Positions 46,312-58,700 of a stretch of 64,000 nucleotides of DNA are shown one piece after another. The notes beneath the pieces were generated by a model. The model was not told the origin of the DNA and ran no database searches. It saw nothing but the letters and a program-made list of their open reading frames with translations. Both the position numbers and the translations under genes were made by a program. The DNA is from Sphagnum compactum (lineage: Eukaryota; Bryophyta; Sphagnopsida; Sphagnales), in the NCBI GenBank assembly GCA_965153455.1, contig OZ234501.1, positions 12,028,001-12,092,000 on the forward strand. The letters are read 5' to 3'. The stretch's first letter is position 1. Every line of letters starts with the position of its first letter.

Positions 46312-48309
46312 TCAGATCATCCTCCAGATGATAAACAGCATCGCAATGATGATTGCCAATACAGCAAGCTTCACTTTCATATTCTGTAGCCACATCTTGC
46401 GCCGGAGGTGTCTTCCTTGCCGATGGAAAACATCAGCCTGGAACCCAACAATCCCACCAGTCATTGTAGAATCAATTACAGGAACACTTAGCCAGTGTAG
46501 CACGTAACTAATAGCAGTATATCATAGTGACAGCAATTGCTGAAATTCTAGAACCGGAATTCTTGAGCTGTTCTAGAGAAAGGAGTCTCTAAAATCGATA
46601 AGATATCAATTGGATCAATCTGTGTAGTATGATTACTATGAAACTACTACAAAAACCTCTTGTTGCTTTTTTCCATCTTCATAGACCAAACAGCAATTCC
46701 AAACCATTTTGAGCAAAATTGCTTCAATTCAATTCTTATGAAGTGTATGGGCAGCCATGATTCAACCAGATTGCTCATTTGTGTTGCTTACTTATGCCTT
46801 TCCTATGCACTCTCAAGGACATACCCAATTCAACACACCAAAAAGCTCTTCCCAGTTCTTGCAAGTGAGTATATGTGCAGGGGAAGAAAGGAAGAATATA
46901 AAAGGGCAAGCAAACCTGGTTCCGGAGAGAATCAGTCTTCTCAACTAGAATCTCAATCTTCCCTCCCCTATCAAGTACCTGCATAAAAGACACAGTCCAA
47001 CTATCAGGTGCATAGTACAAGAGTTCAATCCTACACCAACCAAATAAAATGCAATTCATGCCATTCAGTGTACGAGTTTGACTTTTATTTTCTCTTCTTG
47101 AAAAATTAAGCTTCAATATGGGAAATTAAGACAGCCACATTGAATCATGGAAGTTGCATCATGTACTCTATAGTACATACCCTTTCTACAGATAAATCTT
47201 ACTACTTGGGTACTTCCAGCAACTATTGCAAACATGTAGGTAACATCTCAGCTTCCATTGTACTCGTGAGAAGAAAAGGTGAACCAGTTGATTTATCTAC
47301 AACCATCCAGAAGCAGCCCCTGCAACCCTGCATTGGAGGTAAGATAAAAACATACCCGCTCAATATTCTCCATCATGATATCCTTGACCTCTGCAACTTG
47401 AGATTTGATCTTTGCAACCTTGTTCATCTCCTCTGGATGTTGAATGCAGTATTCCATTTGCTCTTTCAACCTGGGTCTGCAATTGACTCCCAGGATCCCC
47501 AAAATAGATATTCAAAAAATCATACATGGGATAGGATATGCATCACCCAAAATAACCCACAAATGAATTGTTGAACTTGCTGCTGGTTCTTCCACATCTG
47601 CAACTTCAAAAGCAACAGCAACATTGCTTTTTTTTGGAATCGCACCCAAATTCCTGGTCAAGGCTATAGGCGACAGCCAAGTCTGTCTTCCCTTCTTGAT
47701 AGCGTTTCTTAAAATCCTCCTTGACGCGATCCAAGAATGTAAACGGAACTTGCCTCCCGATACCTTCATCAGCAACAACAAGATATGCTACAACCAATTC
47801 CAACACATTCCCATGCAATTCATGTCACATATGGAAGATACACAGATGGAAGATACAATAGTAAACATGATGCAACTTTCTGTGATTTCCATTATGCTTC
47901 TTGACTGCAAGTTATTGAGAGAATAACTAGAGGAACCCTAACCCTAAGGGAAAAGAGAACCAAAGACTGCAGAAGAAAACAAATTGAGAAACAGTTTGAA
48001 CAGCAGCAAGAAAATTATTCTTTGAGATGGTGGCTTCGGACAGTAAAACTGAATGGGGGAAAAAAAATAAAATCAAAAGGGGAGCACTGAGGGGGAAGAA
48101 AGGAAGGAAGGGGACATACTGAACTCATCATCAACAAGATAGTTGAATGTATGGCGATCGCAAGAGTAAATGAATTTTCCATTGTTGGCAGGCAGCTTCT
48201 GTAGACACTGAACTGCAATTGTGCTGAAGTTGCCAGAAAAGGGTGTATATTCAGCAAGCACCACTGTGTCCCTGGCTATGAAGCTGTATATCAGCGATTC
48301 AGAACCCAT
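46312..48309 (-). CDS. VAMP72: VAMP72-type longin R-SNARE, copy B
   Basis: Minus-strand exons: 48120-48309, 47646-47787, 47356-47476, 46916-46978, 46312-46437. Total 642 bp = 213 residues. The first four exon lengths (190, 142, 121, 63) and all phases equal those of copy A. It has a longin domain ([24 protein letters not shown]...), a SNARE motif with zero-layer Arg155 ([14 protein letters not shown]), [10 protein letters not shown] and a C-terminal anchor at residues 196-213 ([18 protein letters not shown]). The protein stops at the end of the anchor, so it has almost no luminal tail, in contrast to copy A's 33 residues. Otherwise it looks functional. It should act in exocytic fusion like other VAMP72 proteins (family inference). 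Confidence 0.94.
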
Positions 48310-48364
48310 CCTCTTGGATTAAATTCGCTGCTACAAACTCAGCTGTCTTGTATGTTGTATTGTG

Positions 48365-48530
48365 GAGCACCCCTGTCCAAGTTGCAACTCAATTTCGACT
48401 TGTGAAGCAGCCTTGTCCAAGTTGCGACTGAATTTAGTCTTGTGTGTGAAGCACCGTTTGTCCAAGTTGTGACTGAATTTCGTCTTGTGTGTGGAGCACC
48501 CTTGTCCAAGTTGCGAACCGAATTGGATAC
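48365..48530. repeat. Tandem repeat upstream of VAMP72 copy B, ~44-bp unit, four copies
   Basis: TTGTCCAAGTTGCGACTGAA-like sequence recurs with TGTCC at 48374, 48414, 48459 and 48503 (spacing 40, 45, 44). It lies about 55-220 bp upstream of the start codon at 48309, so probably in the 5' leader or core promoter. No such array is seen before copy A. Confidence 0.85.
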
Positions 48531-49764
48531 CCAAATCACCTCTCACCAAAGCAACCTCTTCCGCAACAAGTAACCCAGCCAAAGTTTCCGGCAGGTTTTT
48601 CTATTGGCGAATAGGTGAGTAGCTCACCAATACCACGAAGCCCAAATCTCCACTCCCACTTCTTCGATTGCTCTGCTCCCACAACCTTCGCGCTCTCTCA
48701 AAACATGGATCAATAAACCCTTAAAAAAAAAAAAACCAAACTTTGCTGCCTTGTTTTTTCGCAAATCCGCGAACGAGAAACAAAATAATGTGTCAAACTT
48801 TTTCTCTCTCGGAGAATAATATGTTGAGCTTTTCCTCTCTCGCCGCGATTCTCCGAAAACCCAAAAGAAACCAGCGCCCACAAACCCTAAACCGCCATCG
48901 CTTGTTTTTCAACACCCACAAAACTGCAGAAAACAAACAAACAAACAAACAAACAACCTTTTACTTCATTGTTTTCCAAAATGGCTAAAAACTTCTTGTT
49001 TTCGGGGTTTTCTATTTAGCCAAATTTCGACAAACTGTTTTTTTGAGAACCGCCAGATTTCTCTCCATTTTTTTGCTTTCTAGCCTCTAGCCAAAAAAAC
49101 AGTAAAGGGATTGCTTGAACTCTTTTATTTTCATATCCTGTGTATAGCCAAATTTGGCTAAAACCGTCTTATGGATGATCACCAATTCAGTCAGCTACAC
49201 AAATTTTATTTAAAATTTAATTTTAAATTTAAATTAATTAATAAATTAATGAAAAAAGAAAAAAAAACACCCTTGGGTCACAGTCACACCAACTAATAAT
49301 TTTTAAAAAAATACATCAACTAACCAACCAATCCAAGACAAGACTTCACACTCAAGTTATTATTTTGTCTAAGATTTATTCTAAGGATTGGGATATTTGC
49401 AATGTAAATTGTCCCAATTTTTCTGTTGAAAACTTTCCAAAATTTGCACAAGGCTACTTTGGTTGTTTTTTAGCAACCCATATACCCATCATAGTCTCTG
49501 GAACCCGAAAAACTCTTGTACTGTAGTGAAGCACTGGAAGAAATTTTCCTAGTGCATTTTGGAGCCTCTCACACAAAAGAGCCTCTCTCACACCTACCAA
49601 GCGAGATTTTTATGTATTTACAGAATGTGCACCAACTGACAATTTGTTGATGTGATCAAACTGTCCAACCACAACAACAGTTTTACACACATGTGCTTCC
49701 CCCATTCATGGCATAAAACGATAGAGCAAAATGTGTTTTGGGTTTCTTTTGCATTTTTGTTTTT
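48531..49764. other. Interval between VAMP72 copy B and PGM copy B
   Basis: It contains the promoter side of VAMP72 copy B (with CAAACCCTAAAC near 48883 and an AAAC repeat at 48934-48955) and, nearest 49764, the PGM 3' UTR. No further gene was seen. Confidence 0.4.
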
Positions 49765-52687
49765 TCAGTCAACGACTTCGATCAATGTCGGCTCATAGAA
49801 CTTGGGTGATTCAAATCCATGGAAGTTGATAAAGGTTGCTGCAACATTCGCCAGCCCCGCATTTGGCAGATCTTTCCTGAATCGAACTCCTTTTGGCAAA
49901 CCTGGACCTCCTATTGCAATGGGCACCTGCAAAAAGCACATCCAAGAGCAAACATGAAGTACCCACTGCTGAATTTGAACACAAACACACACGCAAACAC
50001 CCACCATGAGCTCAAAATCATGTACAAGCTTTGAACAAAAGGATCGTACCTGACTGGCAGCACAAACTACCACTTCACAAAGCTAAGACAAAAGAGAGGA
50101 TTTGGAGAGATTATCTCAAGACTTTTGGGAACAAAAGGAATTTTTTTCCTTACAGGAGAGCATGTGTGTGATGTCAATATTTGATAGTTGCCATTCTTGT
50201 CTTTGAGAGGCTGACCAGTTTTGGGATCTCTCTTCACCATGTCCTCCGCATTACCATGGTCAGAAGTGATCAAGAAAATACCTCCAACTTTTTCTGTAGC
50301 ATCAAGCATTTGCTATGCACAACACATAGGGAAAAAAACACACTTGTGAATTTTGTTGCAATGGTTATTGGATGACAAACTATCTCATGAGCATTGTAAC
50401 CGGGTTCTCAATTGTATATACCAAAACTCATCCTCAAGATCACATCAAAGAAGCACCATATGTTTTAAGCATTTTCCTTCATCATGAACCTCAAGTCGTG
50501 CTGAGAAAGAGGCAATGGCCAAGCCTTGAGAGAGAAGAAAAGACCTGAACACACTTATCGGCAACAGAACAGCCAATGACAGTGGCATCAAGATCACCTG
50601 TATGCCCCACCATATCCGCATTGGGCAGATTCACCCTCACCTGCAGCAAACATTCTTCATTAGGTATCACTTGATCCTCACACTCTTGATGTGCCCTGGT
50701 CTTATCATATGTTGCAGTGCAGGATAGTGAGGTTTCTGTGACTGGCGGTGATTGTTGTGTAGAAAACAAGCTCAATTTTGTATGTTGAGGAACGAGTCTT
50801 GTGGGCCATAAACATTTGGTTCTGTGACAGTCTCTGAGAGAAAGTGAGAGAGAGAACAAAAGGGGGTTTTCAAGGTACCTGGTCCCATTCACCACTGAGA
50901 AGAGCTTCACAGGCAGTCTCAGCAATCTCCTTGGATTTCATTTCGGGCTTTTCATTGAAACTGATACCTTGATCGCTCGGGATTTCGACATACTTCTCCA
51001 ATGTCTCACTGAACTGGCCTGAGCGGTTACCATTCCAGATAAATGTGACATGACCAAACTTCACAGTCTCACTGGTCACACCATCACCACACAACAACAC
51101 CAACACCAGATGAAAACACAAATATATACTGCAGCTGTGTTGAGGAAGAAGCTCTATGATCTCTGTGAATTGATTGGTTGATGATTGATTGTTGCTGCAG
51201 CAAGAGGACATGATATGATCTTCATTGCATGGGATTTGAATCAGATGCAGTTCATGCTGTGGACTTTAGAGATCTTACCTGCATACGAACGTCTTGACTC
51301 CATTATGAACCAAGTATTCCCCTGAAGTTCGATCAATTTGCGGTGGAGATACCAAATAGTGTCGAGGGAGATTCAGGTCAGCATCGTACTGCAGCATACC
51401 AGCGTACTTGACCTTAGGGAATTGGACACGATCGAATTTATCGAAATTCTTCTCATTGTCAAAGGCTTGGGCTACCATGAGCATCCGGTCTGCTCGGAAG
51501 TTGAAGGTCACCACAGCATCTCCATCTTGAATGGGTCCAACAGGTTTGCCTTTGTCATCAACAATGACAAACGGTGGATAGTACTGGTCATTTACATTGG
51601 GGTCTTCTTCTTTGAGCTTCTTCAAAGCTTCCAGACAATCATTGAACTGATGTGGAGCTTCTCCCAACACTTGCGCATCCCATCCTCGCTTCACCACATC
51701 CCAATCATTCTGCAAGCAAGCAAGCTTAAGTAGGGTTCATGAGCATTCTGCAAGCAAGCTCTTGCCCTCTGACAACACCATTAGGGTTTGAATCAATCTG
51801 CAAGCAAGCACTTAGCTTCTGACATCTCCATTAGGGTTTGAATCAATCTGCAAACAAGCTCTTACCCTCTGAGGCCACCATTAGGGCTCATCATTTCTTG
51901 CATCTGTTACAAAAGCCATACATAATCCCAAGTGTTGTTGCACAGCAATTTTTGGACATGTTTGTATCTATGGTGGTGGAGCTCAAGGGCAAATTCTGCA
52001 TGATCATGACTTCCTACCTCATACCGATCCATGGTGACAGCCATCCGACCGCCTCCAGAAGCAATCTGCACATCGACTCCATATTGCTTGCGCAACTCTT
52101 CCAAATCCTTCTCAAGCATCTCAACAAACTGGTAGCTGGATCCGTCGGGTACGTCTCGACCATCTGTGAGAACATGGACACGGATTCTCTTGAATCCCTG
52201 CTCAATACATCCTTTCAAAAGTGCCTGCACACACAAAACACCAATACATGAGAAACCCTGACAAAAATGCAGGTCTAAGCCAAAAAAAATCCTTCTGAGT
52301 ATCTGACCTTCAGACAGCAGGCATGGAGCAAGCAAGAAGCAAATGCGACTACTGTACACTGAGAATAGAGGAATGGGTAGAATGCCATAACCACCTTGAG
52401 CTGATCATATCGGGAATGCACACCACCATCGCTCAAGAGACCAATCAAGTGTAGGGTTCCATCAGGCAGAGCTTCTTTCACATACTTGAAGCCTTCACCC
52501 GCATAAATGGAGCCTGAAGAAAGAGCTGTATCTACAAGAGCTGCCCTGCAGCTCAATTCCCCACACATGAAATTACCATTGCAAAGACTCATGTCAAATC
52601 TCTTTCTCTCTCGCAGTTCTCTGAGAGTCTTCTGACATTGCTAGACCCGAAACCGTAAACCCATTGCTTCTCATGAATCTCTCTCTC

Positions 52688-52723
<36 letters not shown>

Positions 52724-53393
52724 AAAGTTCTGAAACAGATGGCAATGACCCATTTGAAGGAGACCCTAAACCCTAAACCCTTAAATCCTTGAAGAAGACT
52801 CGCTCAGAGACAAAAACCTTCAGACAAAAACAACCTACCCTTGTTTGAAGATGCGTCCTGCACCAAGAGCATTGTGTCCCACCTCACTGTTCCCCATGTC
52901 TTCCTCAGAGGGTAAGCCGACTGCAGGTCCATGTGCCTTCAACAACCTCCATCGCTCTGGTGCAGTCTGTAACAACAAAGTCGATGGCAGTCCGACTCCA
53001 CCCATCATTAGCAAGACATCATTCTTGCAACACAACACACTTCTCCAACAAAAACTACAACAAAAGAAAAGACATGCGAGAGAATGCTGAGCGCTGAGCT
53101 TTAGTGCCTGCCCTGAGGAGATCTCCGAAAGCAAGCAATCGGAAACAAAAAAATCGAAGAAACCAGGGAGTTGGGAAGCTCAAGCTTCACATCATGGGTC
53201 TCAGTGAATTCATCACCGTCTTCAAATGATCCATTGCGGGAGTTTCTGCCACAGCAATCGCATTGAAGCGATCCGGGATATTCTCTCCCCACCCATCCAG
53301 TATTATGATCGTCACCTTCTTGCCCTTGGGGATCTTGGGGTGGGGAGGCAGTTTCCATTCCTCCTCTCCAGCAGCAGCAGCAGCAGCAGCCAT
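49765..53393 (-). CDS. PGM: 2,3-bisphosphoglycerate-independent phosphoglycerate mutase, copy B
   Basis: Nine minus-strand exons: 53217-53393, 52839-52966, 52395-52545, 52018-52224, 51279-51709, 50879-51071, 50545-50640, 50154-50312, 49765-49926. Total 1704 bp = 567 residues. Every intron is in the same place and phase as in copy A; exons 4 and 5 are one codon longer each and exon 1 three codons longer. The start chosen is the ATG at 53391-53393 ([16 protein letters not shown]), which gives family length. The same frame stays open upstream to an ATG at 53610-53612, adding 73 residues. Motifs are intact: ILDGWGE, Ser86 in [37 protein letters not shown] and TSDHGNAED. It ends LIEVVD. Introns hold a CT repeat (52679-52723), a telo-box (near 52763) and a 50-bp triplication. 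Confidence 0.96.
51741..51890. repeat. Intronic 50-bp tandem repeat in PGM copy B, three copies
   Basis: CAAGCAAGCTCTTGCCCTCT...CATTAGGGTTTGAATCAATCTG repeats with exact 50-bp spacing (51751, 51801, 51851). It lies in intron 4, just downstream of the exon 5 acceptor in genomic order, and the unit reuses the TTCTGCAAGCAAGC sequence of that splice acceptor, so it probably began by duplicating it. Confidence 0.85.
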
Positions 53394-53989
53394 GAAGCTC
53401 AATGTACGCAGTCCAAACCTGCAGTTGCAAACTTCAGATCCTGGTGAATGAAGAATAGACTTCTGCGTCGTACTACTACTACTACTCTCTCGTGACAAGA
53501 ATTCGTTGAAGAAGAGACCAGAGAAGATACGCAAAGAACTAGGGGCGAGAAGAACATCATCGGCTTGTTTCATCAAGCTCCTCAGAAGCTCCTGGAGAAC
53601 TAATAGGCCCATTTCTTTTCTCTCTTTTTCTTCTTTCTTCCCTCCACGGGAGTTGTAGTACGAAATTTTGATGCTTTTCCGCGACACCCACTTCCAATGG
53701 CGATCCGATCGACAAGCGTTGCAAATGGGTGAACGTGTGCATGTGCATGCATGCGCTGATCATTCCTGAATTAGGGTTTCTTCTTCATCTAATGACGATT
53801 CTTCGTCTTCTAATGATGATGACGATCGTGATGGTGATTCTTCTGATTGATGCTTATGATGATGATGCTGATATCGTCTGATTCCGCCGAAACTCGCGAA
53901 ATCGGACATGAATCCTTTTGCGAGAAATCGCGAACTCGAGAATTCGTCGCGGGGACTGCAGCAAGAGTCACTCAAAGAAGAAGAAGAGA

Positions 53990-54290
53990 TCGACGACCGG
54001 GCGACCCACCATAATCGCGGGTCGTGCGCCAGAAGAGTCTTTCTTTCTCTCAAACAGATTGACGACCGGGTGACCCGAAATTATCGTGGGCCGTGCTTTG
54101 CGAGAGTCTTTCGAGCAAGCGATCGACCGGGTGACCCGAAAATATCGTGGGCCGTGCTTTGCGAGAGTCTTTCGAACAAGGGATCGACCGGGTGACCCGA
54201 AATTACCGTGGGCCGTGCTTTACGAGAATATTTCTTGCAAGAGATCGTCCGGGTGACCAGACATAACGGTGGGTCGCCACTGGGAGAGAC
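53990..54290. repeat. GC-rich tandem array, 61-bp unit, about five copies
   Basis: GACCGGGTGACCCGAAATTATCGTGGGCCGTGCTTTGCGAGAGTCTTTC-type units have GACCGGG at 54064, 54125 and 54186, with decayed end copies near 53997 and 54247. The three central copies are almost identical. It lies 600-900 bp upstream of PGM copy B on its promoter side. Open frames on both strands here are by-products of the repeat. Confidence 0.88.
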
Positions 54291-54505
54291 TTAGCTGGGA
54301 ACTGTTCTGGTGACACCGCGGGTATGTAGTGCCGGTTCTGAAAAGCCAGTTAGAATGGTTCCACAGTCCATTTCACCCTGGAACTGAGAACCGGGAGAAC
54401 CCCGGAATCCGGGTTCAGTTCTTCCCCCAAACAAATTCTGAAACCAGTTTTGAAAGTCAGACTTGATTTTCCATTCGGTTCCAGGTAATCAAAACTTGAA
54501 CCAGC

Positions 54506-54601
54506 GATTAACTATTGGTTAATCTCTAGTGAGCCTCAATTAACTATTGGTTAATCTCTAGTGAGCCTCGATTAACTATTGGTTAATCTCTAGTGAGCCT
54601 C
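54506..54601. repeat. 32-bp tandem repeat, three copies
   Basis: Three near-perfect copies of a unit beginning GATTAACTATTGGTTAATCT, with starts at 54506, 54538 and 54570. Each contains the near-palindrome TTAACTATTGGTTAA. Confidence 0.92.
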
Positions 54602-55782
54602 GATCTAGTCTTTGTTGGGCCGAGCTCCCACAGGGACAGGGACTATCACATTGGATCCAACTTTTGGAAGTTTTACCTTATTAGAACTGGTTTCACATTA
54701 GGTGAACTGGTTTCGTTGGTGAAAATGTTTAAGACTGTTTAGATTCGAACGGGATTGCTCTGGTGTACTCCTCTTATAATGGTGCATTCACACTTGAAGT
54801 TAAGTCAGTGTTTAAATGAAAATCTAGGTGGCATCCTAGGTGGCACCCAATGTTAAATGGGCAATAGCTTAATGCTCAGGGAATGTTAGCTTAACGTAAA
54901 ATGTTTATGGTAAGTAAGTGTAAGTCGTAAATGACTAGAGTAGCATGGTGTTAGGGGACTCAACACTAAAGTCCCTAACACCAAGCGTGAATGCACCTTT
55001 ACCATAATGGGTAGTTGTCTCCTAAGAACATAAGCAAATTAAATGCATGGCTATTGTCCCTCCCTCTAAGAGCCATGGAACCTCCTCCCACAACCAGTGG
55101 TTTTTTAAGGGTAAAATATCACCAGATTTCACTAGGTTTTAAAGAGGGAAAAAAATTACACAAAAAAACACAAAGAAATTTTTAAACTTTCACTAGTTTT
55201 TTTTGAAGTGGATATCAAATGTAGCCCCCAATCCAAGAGGGCCAAATTTTTTTACCCAACTAGTTTATATTACACATCAATTGATGTCGCCTACTTTTGT
55301 TAACTTTTGTCTTAATTTTGCCAAATTGTTAATATCTTGATATTTCCATTCTATAGACATTGTAAATGTGTCCTTAGTTTTTATCCTCTTTATTTTCATA
55401 GTTGTCATCAGCAATAAGTCTTGATATAATACATATAATATGTAATATATCATATATTAATTGTATGTGTTGAATGCTCGTTACACACTACACATTATAA
55501 CAGTGTAACCTATCATTATTTTTGCATTGGGTAAAGTTTGGAGGTAGACATTGTTGGATCTTGATTCTTTCTCCATAACTTACAAGGATTCAAGTTTGTG
55601 CGCACTGCACACTTGAACTAGAAGCCTCTTGTTAGAACTTACGGTCTTAGACTTGCAAATTTTCCTTGCTGGAAAAATCTCAAAATCTATAAAGTTTTCA
55701 CCATCTTGACTAGTTGTGACTCATGGGTTGTAAGTTTCAACATGTGTTGTGATGGTCTAGACTCTAGAGATGGAAATGGTGG
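54602..55782. other. Intergenic repeat-rich DNA, no gene seen
   Basis: It includes 54664-54752, related to 37335-37410 (TAGAACT[AG]GTTTC, ACTGTTTAGATT). No coding exon was seen. Confidence 0.4.
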
Positions 55783-58700
55783 GTGACATTTTTTCTTGTC
55801 CAATCCCCCCTATCCTTGGGAATCAAGATGAAACCAGCATTTTGGAGAATGGTGAACTACCACCACAATGTGGCAAAAACCTTAAATGTAACATCAATAG
55901 TAGAGTGTATTGGTCATTTACAAGTTGAAGAAGAACTTGGGTCTACTCTTCTTGGAGTTGAGAAGAGGAAGTTTAAAGTGGAGATGAAGATTGCATGCCC
56001 AAAGAAGCTAATGATTAAGGTGGTGGTGAAAAATAATTCTTCACATTTCTCTTTTCAAAGTAGTCGTAGTCTTGAAAATTCAAAGTTGATCATTGCTACA
56101 AAAAACATAACATCTTTTTCAATAAGTAATCCAATAGTAGCATTTATTTGTCTTTGGGGTTTGCCCACTTCTCCAAGTGCGTGGTTTGAGAATATGTTGG
56201 AGAGGTTAATTTTATTCATGATTTTGAAAGCGATGAGGAGCTAGAGTCCAAACATAACGTTGCGAACAAGAATTATGAAATGACACGTAAGTTTCAAGAC
56301 ACTTGGGTTCCTAAACTACCATGGGTATAAATGAACATTGGTAATGATGGACTAATTCATGTTGTTAAGTGCCACATCTATTAAATGGTAGATGGACATA
56401 ACAAGATCTTTGCCTCTAAGTGGGATACACTAACCAACACACTACAAGGCATAAAGGAAACAAATATCTCATGACTCTTGGCGTGAAGAAAGGTTTGTGG
56501 TTCATTACCAAGCATTGCAAGCATACCAAGAATAAGAAATTGTATACAAGTCGTAGCAAATATACAGTGCAAGAGATAGTAGCCATTGATGTACATGGGG
56601 AAATGGGTAGAAAGTAGACACAAATAGCCACCATCATTTACTACAAATTGGGAGGTCAATGCTTGAATATCAAGCTTTTTAACCCTTTTTTTCTTTTTTT
56701 GAAAGTCCTAGTAATGCCCAAGAAACATTGGACAAATAATAGTGTTGCGATTTAGTTGAATTCATGCATGACCAAATCAATTTGAAGACTAAAAAGGTTT
56801 TTTATGGTGCAAGGTTGTTTGCCATATCTTGTGATGAAGTCACAATGGTCAATAGGTGGTTGCAAGGTAAAGTGGCTCATTTTTGTGTCATAATCCAATT
56901 TTTTTGCAGGGTGTCGTGCATTTACATGTTATTAACATGGCATTAAAAAAAAATTCAAATTTGTGGCTAGATTTAGGTTATCAACTTGAATAAAAAAATA
57001 TCAATAAAAAAATTACAACTTATATACATCAAATATGTAGTAATAGATTTTGAAGTTGAAAAATATGGATTAGTTTATTTTTTGTGCTTCTATATACATG
57101 CATTTTTGTGTATGAATTTTATTTGGGATATATTATAAGGATTTAATATATGATATGTTAAAACAAAAATAACATATGTGCAGAAAAATTGTTAAAATTA
57201 ATTTAACCAAAAAAAAGGTATGGACTTTTGAATGACCTAAAATAAATCATATTTTCATAAGTCCATATCATAATCAATTTTTGGTGGATTTTCATTTTTA
57301 TTTTCTTAACATGTACATTAAATAATTTCTTAATATTGTTATTTTTCATATGGACTTTTAAATTCATTGACCACCATGTAATTCCCCATTAAATTAATGA
57401 TATTAAAGTAGACTACCAATTTGACACTGCTATATTGACGCGCTCCTTGGTCCCGGGGTGAACCCACTTGAAGGGTTCACCAATGTGAAGTTGCGGAAAG
57501 TTGGGACCGAAGGGCACGCTCCCGACTTCCAACTCTAGAAAAGGGTAGAGGGCCGAGTTGGAAGCCCCGGGATTAGATTAGGAAGATGGACTAGTAGATC
57601 AAGCATGAATCTGCATCCAAAACCAACCACAAATGGGTTAGTTCACATTCGGGAACACCCTTGGGTGTTGGGACAAGCCACGGGCACTTTGGACTACTTG
57701 ATTCACCACGGCCCGAACTTGGGGGAAGCCACCACCTTCCCCCTTATAGTTATCTCTGCAGCTCACCACGGAGGCTACATCCAAATGGCACATTTTGTTG
57801 GGACTCCCGAAATGGAGTCCCGAAACTGTCCCGGCGGGACTCCCGGAACTTTGAGCTGCCATAACTCCTGACTCCGGAGTCCAATCGCGACGAGGTTTGA
57901 ACCAAAGTTGTAGCCCTCGTTGAGATCTTTTCAACGCCATGTCGCACTTCATCGGGCGACGTCGAAAAAGGGTCGATTTCCGACTTTTAGTGGTCGAGAG
58001 TCAAACTACCAGTTTGACTCCCGGCCCTTTTTTTGCCCATAACTTGGGCTGGAGATGTCCAAATGGCCAATGCGAGGCCATTTTCGATATCTACGTTTCA
58101 AGACCTTTTCAATGACACCAAGAACACCCCAATGCGAGGTGTTTTGGGCCTTGCTGTCGAGCTCTGAACATTCGGAAGTCCTGGAGGGCTCCAAACTTCC
58201 AACTTTTCCAAGTGTTGGGCTTCACCCCCACACTTGGACAAAGTGGGGTTGCGACATATATGGACTTTTAGGGAGTGGAGAAGTTGCCAGAAATGAGCCA
58301 CCTTAGAGAGCCACCTTAGAGTGCATACACCCCGATAACCAAGCTTGGATCTCCTTGAATGCATATGTTGTGCATGATTGTTCTCGTCAAATTATGCTTC
58401 TTTGATTTGTTCACATTGTTCATGGGTTTATATATAAGAATCTCACCAAAGTCATTATGGATGTTTTGAAAGAGAACAGTGGTTTGTTTAGTGATCAAAT
58501 TGCACCAAAACTTTGTTTTTTGGTGAGCCTCTGGTTTTTAGGTGTTTGTAATAATGTCATTCAACAAATTAAGGAAAGTTATGTTTCGTATGTCGAGGGC
58601 ATATATTATATGGCCCATCAGACCAACTTAGTAATTCAAGGTCTTTTACAGCTACCTATTATGAATATTATTGAAAGTTTGTTGTCATCTTTCTATACAT

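Noticed and set aside
53908-54195. 95-residue open frame with IDDRVTRNYRG-like repeats
   Set aside because: It is produced by the 61-bp tandem array, whose period is not a multiple of three.
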